Assembly: GCA_947170265.1 (NCBI GenBank)
Contig: CAMVSV010000012.1
Coordinates: 1-64,000, forward strand
Direction: 5' to 3'
Source: an uncultured Prevotella sp.
GTDB taxonomy: Bacteria > Bacteroidota > Bacteroidia > Bacteroidales > Bacteroidaceae
Length of the DNA stretch: 64,000 bases
Shown: positions 42,699 to 51,791 of the stretch, in pieces
Layout: every line of letters starts with the position of its first letter
Position numbering within the stretch: position 1 is the first letter of the stretch
Notes under the pieces: generated by a model
The model's database searches: none
What the model saw: only the letters and a program-made list of their open reading frames with translations
What the model was told of the DNA's origin: nothing
Made by a program: the position numbers and the translations under genes

Positions 42699-44906
42699 TC
42701 AGCTGTCCCTGAGATTGCCTGGAACTATTCCGAACTCATCCTTGAAACATTTGGTGAAATAGGACGGAGCGGAGAAGCCAACCTCATAGGCTACCTCGGA
42801 TATCGACATGTCGGTGGTTTCGAGAAGGGTCTTGCCCTTGAGCAGACGTGCCCTGCGCAGCAATTCCACGGGCGACGAGCCCGTGAGGGCCTTGAGCTTG
42901 CGGTAGAGCTGCACACGCGAGAGACTCATCTCTGAAGCAATGGTCTCCACATCGAGGTCGCTGTCAGACATTCGCTGCTCCACAATCTGCTTGAAGCGCT
43001 CCACAAAGGCATTCTCCTTCTTGTTTTCCACGGGTTGCAGTTCAGGCGTTTCGTCCTTGGTTGACCATATATTATGTAATAGGTGTCGGTTTCTGAGCAG
43101 GTTTTCAATGCGTGCCATGAGCAGGTCCTGATTGAAGGGCTTGGTGATATAGGCATCGGCACCGTGCTTGTAGCCTTCTATCTGGTGATGAGACAGGGCG
43201 CGGGCGGTGAGCAGCAGCACGGGAATGTGGCTGGTGGTGGTCTCGCCTTTCACCCTCTGGCAGAACTCCAGCCCGTTCATCACCGGCATCATCACGTCGG
43301 AGATTATAAGGTCGGGCACCTGTGCCTCTGCCATGGCGAGTCCCTTCTGTCCGTTGGCGGCTTCGTCAACGATGTATCTGTCGCTGAGGATGGTGCGCAG
43401 GAAGGTGCGTATGTCATCGTTGTCGTCGACAATGAGCACACGGGTATCGTTTTCGCTGTCAACGACATTGGAATCACTGGAAACATTTGAGACATCAGAA
43501 ACACTCCCCCCAGTATTCTCCAACGACATCTTAGCCACATCGGCATCACCCACAACGATCGCATTTTTGCCCATTTCATCGTCCTTTCCTTTCAACATGT
43601 AGTCAACCACAGCTTCAAGATTCCTGGTGTTTTTGTCAACGATGTCGACCAGTGTGGTCACCTCCTTACTGGGATTTTCTGACGAAAGTGTTTTCTTGAG
43701 CCTTTCCACCGGACCGACAAGGAGGGTGAGCGGTGTGCGCAACTGGTGGCTGGCATTGGTATAGAAGTCAACCTGCTGCCGCGCCATCTCTTCGCGCTCC
43801 TCCCTGATGCGAGAGCGCTGGAGCAGCACAAGGTAGCCGAGCACCGACACTATGACTATAAGCACTATGACGGCAATGAGTATTATCATGTAGTTTTTCT
43901 GGTTGGAAAGGAGTTTCAAGGTATTGTCGACCTTTGTGCGCAGGAGTCCGAGGTTTTCAGCCTGCTTGGCAATCTCGTCATACTCCATCTGAAGGATGTC
44001 GGCATTGTCGCGTGTGACAATGGCTGCCATAAGCTTGTTTTCCTTCTCGTAGGGTTTATTCTTTAGAATGTTGACAGCCAGCTGCATAACCTGACTGCCG
44101 TTGGTGGGATAGATGAACGAGGCTTCCAGAATGGAGTCAATCACACACTCCATGCCACCGCCCTTGCCTGGCAAGGCATCGATGCCACAATAACGGGTCT
44201 TGGCACTGGCACCCACCTTTTCCATTATAGCCTTGCGGGCTCCGAGTGCCATGCGGTCGTTTTGTCCGAACACGAAGTCAATGGTAGAGAGGTCAATGTC
44301 GCTGTTCTTCACTGCCTCATAGGCGCTCTCCTCTGTCCAGTCGCCCTGGAGCGATGACACGAGGGTGACACCGGGATACTTGCTCAAGCCATCAACAAAG
44401 CCATTGTGGCGGTCGATGGATGGCGAGGAGCCGCTGAGTCCTTTTATCTCCAGCACCCTGCCCTGTCCTTTCATGCTCCGTCCTATGAACTCACCCATGC
44501 TTCTTCCCATCTCATGGTTGTCGGCACCGATGAAGGCAGTGTACTTGTGGGAGCTGGTCTTGCGGTCGAACACTATCACGGGTATGCCGCTGTCGTAGAC
44601 TTTGTCTATGGCGGGCGTGATGGTTGCCACCTGGTTTGGTGCCACGATGAGCAGGTCTATGCCGCGGTCAAGGAAAGCGTCAATCTGTCGGAGCTGAATG
44701 GAGTCGCTGTCGTAGGCTGATGCGAAGTCCACTTCAATGTCTTCGTTGAAATAGGTTGCCATGCGCAGCTCATCGTTGAGCTTGTTGCGCCAGATGTCGT
44801 CGCTGCATTGGCTCACGCCAATGACAAACTTCTTTTTCTCTTGTCTACAGGAAGCAAAGGCAAACAATAGGAGAACAGTAAGTATTATGAGGCATTTTTC
44901 TTTCAT
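42699..44906 (-). CDS. hybrid two-component sensor lacking the ATPase domain
   Basis: A 735-residue protein starting at the ATG of 44906, which gives a proper signal sequence. The frame is open to 44990 but the extension is not signal-like. A periplasmic sugar-binding domain spans about 25-310. One membrane helix lies at about 340-362. A HisKA segment follows (about 375-440) with the phosphoacceptor His387 in ASHQLRTPL. The receiver (about 487-605) has Asp494/495, phosphoacceptor Asp537 in SDVMMP and Lys589 in TKPF. The AraC domain occupies about 635-732. Only some 50 low-complexity residues separate HisKA from the receiver, so the HATPase domain with its N, G1 and G2 boxes is missing. The family normally controls fructan loci (the B. 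thetaiotaomicron relative binds fructose). Signalling here cannot use its own ATPase. Confidence 0.88.
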   Translation of the reverse strand: MKEKCLIILTVLLLFAFASCRQEKKKFVIGVSQCSDDIWRNKLNDELRMATYFNEDIEVDFASAYDSDSIQLRQIDAFLDRGIDLLIVAPNQVATITPAIDKVYDSGIPVIVFDRKTSSHKYTAFIGADNHEMGRSMGEFIGRSMKGQGRVLEIKGLSGSSPSIDRHNGFVDGLSKYPGVTLVSSLQGDWTEESAYEAVKNSDIDLSTIDFVFGQNDRMALGARKAIMEKVGASAKTRYCGIDALPGKGGGMECVIDSILEASFIYPTNGSQVMQLAVNILKNKPYEKENKLMAAIVTRDNADILQMEYDEIAKQAENLGLLRTKVDNTLKLLSNQKNYMIILIAVIVLIVIVSVLGYLVLLQRSRIREEREEMARQQVDFYTNASHQLRTPLTLLVGPVERLKKTLSSENPSKEVTTLVDIVDKNTRNLEAVVDYMLKGKDDEMGKNAIVVGDADVAKMSLENTGGSVSDVSNVSSDSNVVDSENDTRVLIVDDNDDIRTFLRTILSDRYIVDEAANGQKGLAMAEAQVPDLIISDVMMPVMNGLEFCQRVKGETTTSHIPVLLLTARALSHHQIEGYKHGADAYITKPFNQDLLMARIENLLRNRHLLHNIWSTKDETPELQPVENKKENAFVERFKQIVEQRMSDSDLDVETIASEMSLSRVQLYRKLKALTGSSPVELLRRARLLKGKTLLETTDMSISEVAYEVGFSAPSYFTKCFKDEFGIVPGNLRDS

Positions 44907-44989
44907 AGCGCAACATTTATATAATTCTTTGAAATATTTTTTACATTCTTGATGAAGCGTTAGTCTTACCTTTGCACTGTTTTCCAACA

Positions 44990-45180
44990 ATAATTTCTAA
45001 AGGGGTGGACAGAAAGCTTATCTTCAGAACAAGGTCTGCGACAACCTTAGAATAGATAAGAATCTGTCCACACCCTGTAACAACACAGGGGGGCACACTC
45101 TCATTCTATTGTCCAAGGTCGCAGTTTGGTCTGAAAGAGTTAGCTCCTTAACGCTGTTTCCCATTAAAATTGTCATTGTG
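44990..45180 (-). ncRNA. candidate structured RNA of about 190 nt (6S-like or leader)
   Basis: A promoter at 45187-45216 would produce a minus-strand transcript of this stretch, which has no open frame. Two arms can form a long interrupted rod: 45103-45108 with 45048-45053 (UAGAAU/AUUCUA), and 45118-45124 with 45036-45042 (CUGCGAC/GUCGCAG), plus further pairing outward. A terminal hairpin CCCTGT/ACAGGG lies at 45073-45090. An exclusive alternative stem pairs 45005-45013 with 45063-45071 (9 bp). The rod with interior bulges recalls 6S RNA and the Bacteroidales-1 motif. It could also be a switching leader for the sensor at 44906. The strand is chosen from the promoter. Confidence 0.5.
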
Positions 45181-45186
45181 ACATTG

Positions 45187-45216
45187 CAAATTTACGATTT
45201 TCTTTGAGAAAAACAA
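45187..45216 (-). promoter_or_regulatory. promoter of the structured RNA candidate
   Basis: On the minus strand TTG (45214-45216) is separated by 19 bp from TAAATTTG (45187-45194), a full match to the Bacteroidetes promoter pattern. Confidence 0.7.
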
Positions 45217-45390
45217 CAAAAACATCCTTTATTTTGCCATTCAAGGCACAGAATAAGCAGGGAACAACAAGGGAAAATGCACCTTCACACTCATTGCAAC
45301 TCATTTGAACCACCACTGCCATTGCTTCTCATTATTTATTACGCGCGTAAAAATGGGAAGAAATAGTAAGGCAATATGGAAATAATTGCG

Positions 45391-45421
45391 TAATTTTGCA
45401 ACGAATTTATAGTAAACTATA
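45391..45421 (+). promoter_or_regulatory. argD promoter box with adjacent palindrome
   Basis: TAATTTTG at 45391-45398 is a -7 box 30 bp before argD. The perfect-armed palindrome TATAGTAAACTATA at 45408-45421 covers the expected transcription start and is a candidate operator. It differs from the boxes in front of argR. Confidence 0.55.
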
Positions 45422-45427
45422 CACAAA

Positions 45428-46567
45428 ATGAAACTATTTGACGTTTATCCGTTGTTCAACGTGAACATCGTAAGAGGCGAAGGATGCCGTGTTTGGGATA
45501 ACAAAGGTCAGGAATACCTTGATTTGTATGGAGGACATGCCGTGATTTCCATCGGACATGCCCACAAGCATTATGTGGACAAGATTACAGAGCAGGCTGG
45601 AATGCTCGGGTTCTACTCCAACTCAGTGGTAAACCAGCTGCAACAGCAGCTCGCCGAACGTCTGGGACGCATCAGTGGCTATGACGACTATCAGCTGTTT
45701 CTCATCAACAGCGGTGCCGAAGCCAACGAGAACGCACTGAAACTCGCATCGTTCCACACCGGCAGGACACGCGTGCTCTCGGCAGAGAAAGCCTTCCACG
45801 GCAGGACATCGCTCGCTGTAGAGGTTACCAACAACCCAAAGATCATTGCACCCATCAACCAGAATGGACATGTGACATACCTGCCGCTCAACGACCTTGA
45901 TGCCTGGAAGCAGGAGCTTGAGAAAGGCGACGTGGCTGCGGTGATAATAGAATGCATACAGGGAGTGGGAGGCATACGCATGGCTACACCCGAGTTTGCA
46001 CAGGGACTCGCCGAGGCATGCCGCGCCAACGGCACGGTGCTCATCTGCGACGAGATACAATGCGGCTACGGACGCAGCGGAAAGTTCTTCGCACACCAGT
46101 GGCTGGGCATACGTCCCGACATCATCACCGTGGCTAAAGGCATTGCCAATGGCTTCCCCATGGGCGGAGTGATAATCTCGCCGGAGTTCAAGCCCGAATA
46201 CGGACAGCTCGGCACAACCTTCGGAGGCAACCACCTCGGATGCGCCGCAGCTCTGGCTGTAATTGACGTGATGGAGGAAGAGAAACTTGTGGAGAACGCA
46301 CGCATCGTGGGCGAACACCTCATGGAGAAACTTCTGGAGCTGAAGAAAGAAAACAGCCATATAGTTGACGTGCGCGGCAGGGGACTGATGATAGGCATAG
46401 AGCTTGACATTCCCCACAAGCAGGTGAGAGAGCCGCTCATCTATGAGCAGCACTGCTTCACAGGCTGCGCCGGCACCAACGTGGTGAGACTGCTTCCACC
46501 ACTCTGCCTCACCATAGAGGAAGCCGACGACTTCATTGAGCGCTTCAAGAAAGCACTGGAAGCCTAA
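45428..46567 (+). CDS. argD: N-acetyl/N-succinylornithine aminotransferase
   Basis: A 379-residue class III pyridoxal-phosphate aminotransferase that makes acylornithine from its semialdehyde. Typical motifs are NSGAEANENALKLA, the AFHGRT segment, ICDEIQCGYGRSGKFF, with the cofactor-contacting Asp in CDEIQ, and VAKGIANGFPMGG with the Schiff-base Lys. The downstream carbamoyltransferase is of the succinylornithine type, so the substrate is probably N-succinylated. It starts the second half of the arginine cluster. Its stop codon overlaps an ATG in the form TAATG. Confidence 0.94.
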   Translation: MKLFDVYPLFNVNIVRGEGCRVWDNKGQEYLDLYGGHAVISIGHAHKHYVDKITEQAGMLGFYSNSVVNQLQQQLAERLGRISGYDDYQLFLINSGAEANENALKLASFHTGRTRVLSAEKAFHGRTSLAVEVTNNPKIIAPINQNGHVTYLPLNDLDAWKQELEKGDVAAVIIECIQGVGGIRMATPEFAQGLAEACRANGTVLICDEIQCGYGRSGKFFAHQWLGIRPDIITVAKGIANGFPMGGVIISPEFKPEYGQLGTTFGGNHLGCAAALAVIDVMEEEKLVENARIVGEHLMEKLLELKKENSHIVDVRGRGLMIGIELDIPHKQVREPLIYEQHCFTGCAGTNVVRLLPPLCLTIEEADDFIERFKKALEA

Positions 46568-46611
46568 TGGAAGAAAGAACAACAGGAAAACAGGAAATAA
46601 AACAAGAAGAC

Positions 46612-47403
46612 ATGAAACAGAAGATAAGCATCATAGGAGCAGGAGCCATGGGAGGCTCAACAGCCATGGGACTGATGAAGAGCGGCATCATCGACAACAG
46701 CCAGCTGATGGTGGCTGACCCATGTCAGGACACACTCAGCACCTTCAAGGAAAACAACGTTGCAGTGACCGCCGACAACAAGGAAGCCACAGCCTTCGGC
46801 GACATCGTGATGGTGTTCGTAAAACCATGGCTCGTGGAAAAAGTGCTCACCGAGATAAAAGGCACCTTCAACGAGCATACACAAACACTCGTGGTGGTGG
46901 CAGCCGGAATAAAAGGCGAACAGGTTAAGCAATGGATGGGCAAGGACGCTCTCACTGCCTTCCTCGCCATACCAAACATTGCCATTGCACATTTGGCATC
47001 AATGACATTCTTAGTACCCATAGAAGCCGACAGCCAACACACCGAGACCGTGAAAGGCATCTTCGACAGCATGGGAAAGACCATCGTAACAGAAGAGAAG
47101 CTCCTTGCTGCAGGCACCACACTCGCCTCATGCGGCATAGCCTATGCCATGAGATACATCAGGGCATCGGTGGAAGGCGGAGTGGAGCTCGGCTTCAAAG
47201 CCGCCGATGCCGAGAAAATCGTGGAACAGACGGTGAAAGGCGCCGTGGAACTGCTACAAGCATCGGGCGAACACCCCGAAGCTGCCATCGACAAGGTGAC
47301 CACACCCGGCGGCGTGACCATACGCGGACTCAACGAAATGGAACATGCCGGATTCACCTCTGCCGTTATACGCGGGCTCAAAGCCGGAGCATCGCAACAC
47401 TAA
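46612..47403 (+). CDS. proC: pyrroline-5-carboxylate reductase
   Basis: A 263-residue NADPH-dependent enzyme forming proline. The Rossmann motif IGAGAMGGSTAMGL lies at residues 7-20, and the C-terminal DKVTTPGGVTIRGLNEME is the family signature. I chose ATG 46612 because MKQKISIIGAGAMG is the normal start. An in-frame ATG at 46567 overlapping the argD stop would add 15 charged residues and is possible by coupling. The gene completes proline synthesis together with proB and proA further along the operon. Confidence 0.92.
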   Translation: MKQKISIIGAGAMGGSTAMGLMKSGIIDNSQLMVADPCQDTLSTFKENNVAVTADNKEATAFGDIVMVFVKPWLVEKVLTEIKGTFNEHTQTLVVVAAGIKGEQVKQWMGKDALTAFLAIPNIAIAHLASMTFLVPIEADSQHTETVKGIFDSMGKTIVTEEKLLAAGTTLASCGIAYAMRYIRASVEGGVELGFKAADAEKIVEQTVKGAVELLQASGEHPEAAIDKVTTPGGVTIRGLNEMEHAGFTSAVIRGLKAGASQH

Positions 47404-47447
47404 GGATGCTTCGCCAACAGACAACAACGAATAAAGATAAAGATATT

Positions 47448-47996
47448 ATGGACGAGCAAATAAAGCAAATAGGCGAACGGCTGCGCGGACTGCGCGACGT
47501 TCTCGACGTGAGCAAGGAAGAAGTGGCTCAGCTCTGCGGCATCACCGTGGAACAGTATGAGAAAATGGAAAGCGGTGAAGGCGAGCTCTCAGTGGCAAAC
47601 CTGCAGAAAATTGCCAAGCACTACGGCGTGGCACTCGACGTGCTGATGTTCGGAGAAGAACCCCACATGAGCAGCTATTTCCTCACACGCAAAGGACAAG
47701 GCATGAGCGTGGAGAGACGAAAGGCATATAAATACCAAAGCCTCGCCAGCGGATTTAGCGGACGCAAAGCCGACCCATTCATCGTGCTTGTAGAACCCAA
47801 CGACAGCGAGCCGCATCTGAACTCACACTCCGGACAGGAATTCAACATGGTGCTGGAAGGACAGATGCAACTCACCATAGGCAAGAAAACCGTGACGCTC
47901 AACGAAGGCGACAGCATATACTTCGACTCCACACAGCCCCACGGCATGAAAGCCATGAACGACAAGCCAGTAAGATTTCTTGCTATCATATTCTAA
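47448..47996 (+). CDS. XRE-family regulator with cupin domain
   Basis: A 182-residue protein: an N-terminal helix-turn-helix of the XRE type (about 8-65, LRGLRDVLDVSKEEVAQLCG) and a C-terminal cupin barrel (about 105-180, with SHSGQEFNMVLEGQMQL and EGDSIYFDSTQPHGM). The His and Glu residues could bind metal or small ligand. The frame is open further upstream through proC, but ATG 47448 starts the HTH domain properly. Proteins of this layout sit with acyl-CoA ligases, as here (54 bp to the next gene), and probably regulate them or sense their product. Confidence 0.85.
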   Translation: MDEQIKQIGERLRGLRDVLDVSKEEVAQLCGITVEQYEKMESGEGELSVANLQKIAKHYGVALDVLMFGEEPHMSSYFLTRKGQGMSVERRKAYKYQSLASGFSGRKADPFIVLVEPNDSEPHLNSHSGQEFNMVLEGQMQLTIGKKTVTLNEGDSIYFDSTQPHGMKAMNDKPVRFLAIIF

Positions 47997-48049
47997 AAAA
48001 GACGGTAAGAGAGACAAAACAACAAAAGAGATAAGGAAAAGAAAAGACC

Positions 48050-49732
48050 ATGGTAGAAAGATTTCTGAAACAAACAAGCTTCACATCGGTGGAGGACTAT
48101 AACAAGAATCTGGAATTCATCATACCCGAGAATTTCAATTTCGCCTACGACGTAATGGACGCATGGGCAGAAGAACAGCCCGACAAGCTCGCCATGATAT
48201 GGACCAGCGACAGAGGAGAAGAACTGAGGTTCACCTTTGCCGACTTGAAAAAACACAGCGACCAGACTGCCGCCTACTTCCAAAGCCTCGGCATAGGCAA
48301 GGGCGATGCCGTGATGCTAATCCTCAAGAGGCACTATCAGTGGTGGTTCTCAATGCTCGCACTGCACAAGCTGGGAGCCGTGGCAATACCTGCCACACAC
48401 ATGCTCACCAAGAAAGACATCATATACAGAAACACCAGGGCATCGGTGAAAGCCATAATATGCGTCAACGACGAATATGTTACGTCACAGATAAGCACGG
48501 CCATGAGCGAGAGCCCAACGGTGAAGGTGCTCGTAGCAGTGAACTCCGACGCTCAGAAAGGCACGGCAGTGCCCGAGGGCTTCCACAACTGGGAAGAGGA
48601 ATGGCAACAAACACCCGCCTTCAAGCGCCCGGCATTTGTCAACGACAACGACGACACCATGCTCATGTATTTCACCAGCGGCACCAGTGGCGAACCAAAG
48701 ATGGTAGCCCACGACTACCTCTATGCCATGGGACACCTCACCACGGGAGTGTTCTGGCACAACCTCAGCGAAGACAGCATACACCTCACCGTTGCCGACA
48801 CAGGATGGGGCAAAGCCGTGTGGGGAAAATTCTACGGACAATGGTTTGCCGGCGCAATAGTGTTCGTCTTCGACCACGAGAAATTCAATGCCGACACCAT
48901 GCTCCGACAAATGGAGAAATACAAGGTGACATCGTTCTGCGCGCCACCAACCATCTACCGCTTCATGATAAGGGAAGACCTGTCGAAATACGACCTCTCG
49001 TCGCTGCGCTACTGCTGCACGGCAGGCGAGGCTCTCAACCCAGCCGTATACGACAAGTTCAAGGAGCAGACCGGAATAAAGCTCATGGAAGGCTTCGGAC
49101 AGACTGAAACCACCATGACCCTCGGCACCATGCCGTGGATGACACCGAAACCCGGCTCCATGGGTATGCCCAACGCACAATACGACATCGACATAGTGAA
49201 ACCCGACGGCACACCATGTGAAGATGGTGAGAAAGGCGAGATAGTGGTACGCGTGGGCGACCGGAAGCCAATAGGACTCTTCAAAGGCTACTACCGCGAC
49301 GAAGAACTCACCCGCAAGGCATGGCACAACGGAGTATACCACACCGGCGACGTGGCATGGCGCGACGAAGATGGCTACTACTGGTTCGTGGGACGCATCG
49401 ACGACGTGATAAAGTCAAGTGGCTACCGCATAGGACCGTTTGAGGTGGAGAGCGCACTCATGACGCACCCTGCCGTGGTGGAATGTGCCATAACCGGCGT
49501 TCCCGACGACATACGCGGCATGGTGGTGAAAGCCACCGTGGTGCTCGGTGCCGAATGGAAAGCCAAAGCCGGTGACGAACTGATAAAGGAACTTCAGGTG
49601 CATGTGAAGAAAACTACCGCACCATATAAATATCCACGCATAATAGAGTTTGTTGATGAACTGCCGAAGACCATCTCCGGAAAGATAAGACGCGTGGAGA
49701 TACGCAACAACGACAAAAACGACAAGAAATGA
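48050..49732 (+). CDS. acyl-CoA synthetase (AMP-forming)
   Basis: A 560-residue ANL-superfamily ligase, likely acting on short- or medium-chain acids. The AMP-binding P-loop is YFTSGTSGEPKM, the A5 motif EGFGQTET, the hinge region GRIDDVIKSSGYRIGP and the C-terminal catalytic Lys lies in PKTISGKIRR. It overlaps proB by four bases (ATGA), so it is embedded in the arginine/proline operon, where its metabolic link is not obvious. The substrate cannot be read from the sequence. Confidence 0.87.
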   Translation: MVERFLKQTSFTSVEDYNKNLEFIIPENFNFAYDVMDAWAEEQPDKLAMIWTSDRGEELRFTFADLKKHSDQTAAYFQSLGIGKGDAVMLILKRHYQWWFSMLALHKLGAVAIPATHMLTKKDIIYRNTRASVKAIICVNDEYVTSQISTAMSESPTVKVLVAVNSDAQKGTAVPEGFHNWEEEWQQTPAFKRPAFVNDNDDTMLMYFTSGTSGEPKMVAHDYLYAMGHLTTGVFWHNLSEDSIHLTVADTGWGKAVWGKFYGQWFAGAIVFVFDHEKFNADTMLRQMEKYKVTSFCAPPTIYRFMIREDLSKYDLSSLRYCCTAGEALNPAVYDKFKEQTGIKLMEGFGQTETTMTLGTMPWMTPKPGSMGMPNAQYDIDIVKPDGTPCEDGEKGEIVVRVGDRKPIGLFKGYYRDEELTRKAWHNGVYHTGDVAWRDEDGYYWFVGRIDDVIKSSGYRIGPFEVESALMTHPAVVECAITGVPDDIRGMVVKATVVLGAEWKAKAGDELIKELQVHVKKTTAPYKYPRIIEFVDELPKTISGKIRRVEIRNNDKNDKK

Positions 49733-50514
49733 ACAAAAGAATAGTAGTGAAGGTGGGCAGCAACGTGCTCACACGCGACGACGGCAAGCTCAACGTCACA
49801 CGCATGTCTGCCATAGTAGACCAGATAGTGTGGCTCAGACAGAAAGGCTACGACGTGATACTCGTGAGCTCGGGTGCCGTGGCATGTGGAAAAAGCGAGT
49901 TGCATGTGGAGAACCAGCTCGACAGCGTGGAACAGCGACAGCTGTTCTCCGCACTCGGACAAGCCAAGCTCATAGGACTCTACTACGACCTCTTCCGCGA
50001 ATACCACATACATGTGGGACAGGTGCTCACCATGAAAGAGAACTTCGAAGCCGGAGAACAATATGACAACCAGCGCGCCTGCATGAGCGTGATGCTCGAA
50101 AACGGCGTTATACCCATAGTCAACGAGAACGACACCGTGAGCGTTGACGAGCTGATGTTCACCGACAATGACGAGCTCTCTGGACTCATAGCACAGATGA
50201 TGGATGCCGAAGAGCTCATACTCCTCACCAATGTCGACGGCATATACAACGGAAATCCTGCCGACAGCAAAACACGCGTCATTCCGTCAGTCTACTGGAA
50301 TCGCGACGTGAGCGACTATGTGATAGAGGAAAAGAGCATTCAAGGACGTGGAGGCATGGCGTCGAAAAGCAATATAGCACACATTGTGGCGAACAAAGGC
50401 ATAAGAGTGGTCATTGCCAACGGCAACCGCAACAACATTCTCGTTGACCTCATTGAGCGTCCCATGGAAACCATGCACACCGAATTTGTGCCCAAACCGA
50501 AAAAAGAACAGTAA
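49729..50514 (+). CDS. proB: glutamate 5-kinase
   Basis: A 261-residue amino-acid kinase, the first enzyme of proline synthesis. [10 protein letters not shown] begins the protein and VSSGAVACG follows. [11 protein letters not shown] and [12 protein letters not shown] are the substrate and nucleotide motifs. It is of the short form, lacking the C-terminal PUA domain found in E. coli ProB. It overlaps the ligase gene by four bases and precedes proA by 13 bp. Confidence 0.94.
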   Translation: MNKRIVVKVGSNVLTRDDGKLNVTRMSAIVDQIVWLRQKGYDVILVSSGAVACGKSELHVENQLDSVEQRQLFSALGQAKLIGLYYDLFREYHIHVGQVLTMKENFEAGEQYDNQRACMSVMLENGVIPIVNENDTVSVDELMFTDNDELSGLIAQMMDAEELILLTNVDGIYNGNPADSKTRVIPSVYWNRDVSDYVIEEKSIQGRGGMASKSNIAHIVANKGIRVVIANGNRNNILVDLIERPMETMHTEFVPKPKKEQ

Positions 50515-50527
50515 AGACCACCGCAGA

Positions 50528-51772
50528 ATGGAACTCAAAGACACATTCATAAGCACGAAAAAAGCCAGCAAGGAGCTGGCTCTCGTGAGTGACAAGCAAC
50601 GGCAAGACATCCTACTCGCCGTTGCCGATGCCATAATATGTAATAAGGAAGAGCTGCTCGAAGCCAACTCACGCGACCTCGCCCGCATGGACAGGAGCAA
50701 CCCGCTCTACGACCGACTGCAACTTACGGAAGCACGTCTCGAAGGCATTGCCGCAGACATGCGCAACGTGGCAACGCTGCCATCACCTTTAGGCATCACC
50801 AGCAAGGAAAAGACACTGCCCAACGGACTGTTGCTGCGTCGCGTGAGCGTGCCATTCGGCGTGATAGGCATGATCTACGAGGCCCGTCCCAACGTAACCT
50901 TCGACGTGTTCTCGCTCTGCTTCAAGACAGGCAACGCCTGTGTACTCAAGGGTGGCAAGGATGCCGACGAGAGCAACCGCGCCGGCGTGGCACTCATACA
51001 CAAGGTACTCAGTCAATACGGCATCAACAATGCCGTGGTGACACTCCTGCCTGCCACCCACGAAGCCACCGGCGAGATGCTCAACGCCGTGGGATACATA
51101 GACCTGTGCATACCCCGTGGCGGCAAGAAGCTCATAGAGTTTGTCCGCGACAATGCCCGTGTGCCGGTGATTGAGACCGGAGCCGGCGTGGTACACTGCT
51201 ATTTTGACGTCGACGGAGACACAGAGAAAGGCAAAGCCATCATCAACAATGCCAAGACACGAAGAGTGAGCGTTTGCAACGCCCTCGACACCCTGCTCAT
51301 CCATGGCAAGAGACTATGCGACCTGCCGGAGCTCTGCAAGCCACTGGCAGAGAAAAACGTGATGATATATGCCGACGGGAAGGCTTACGACATGCTCAAG
51401 AGCAACGGCTATCCACTCGTGGAACATGCCGACAACGATACCTTCGGCACAGAGTTCATGGACTATAAGATGGGAGTGCGCACCGTTGACTCCATAGACG
51501 ATGCCATAGACCACATCTCACGCTACGGCAGCGGTCACAGCGAGAGCATAGTGACCGAGACACCGGAAGCTGCACGCAAGTTCCAAAACGAGGTTGATGC
51601 CGCATGCGTATACTGGAATGCACCGACATCATTTACCGACGGTGCACAGTTCGGACTCGGAGCAGAGATAGGCATATCAACACAGAAGCTCGGACCGCGC
51701 GGACCAATGGCCCTCGAAGAGATAACCACATACAAATGGCTCATCGACGGCAACGGACAGACGAGGGAATAA
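50528..51772 (+). CDS. proA: gamma-glutamyl phosphate reductase
   Basis: A 414-residue NADPH-dependent aldehyde dehydrogenase-fold enzyme. The [12 protein letters not shown] and [11 protein letters not shown] segments and the catalytic Cys in [12 protein letters not shown] are visible, and [19 protein letters not shown] is near the end. ATG 50528 begins [15 protein letters not shown]. An upstream ATG at 50414 lies inside proB and is unlikely. It works directly on the ProB product. Confidence 0.95.
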   Translation: MELKDTFISTKKASKELALVSDKQRQDILLAVADAIICNKEELLEANSRDLARMDRSNPLYDRLQLTEARLEGIAADMRNVATLPSPLGITSKEKTLPNGLLLRRVSVPFGVIGMIYEARPNVTFDVFSLCFKTGNACVLKGGKDADESNRAGVALIHKVLSQYGINNAVVTLLPATHEATGEMLNAVGYIDLCIPRGGKKLIEFVRDNARVPVIETGAGVVHCYFDVDGDTEKGKAIINNAKTRRVSVCNALDTLLIHGKRLCDLPELCKPLAEKNVMIYADGKAYDMLKSNGYPLVEHADNDTFGTEFMDYKMGVRTVDSIDDAIDHISRYGSGHSESIVTETPEAARKFQNEVDAACVYWNAPTSFTDGAQFGLGAEIGISTQKLGPRGPMALEEITTYKWLIDGNGQTRE

Positions 51773-51791
51773 CAAAAAAAAGAATAAGACT

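Noticed and set aside
46567..46611. Earlier proC start overlapping the argD stop
   Set aside because: The added residues are not found in ProC proteins. The start at 46612 gives the standard N-terminus. Coupled translation from the earlier ATG is possible but less likely.
46932..47447. N-terminal extension of the cupin regulator through proC
   Set aside because: The frame is open but the translation is Arg- and His-rich out-of-frame proC sequence. The HTH domain begins at 47448.
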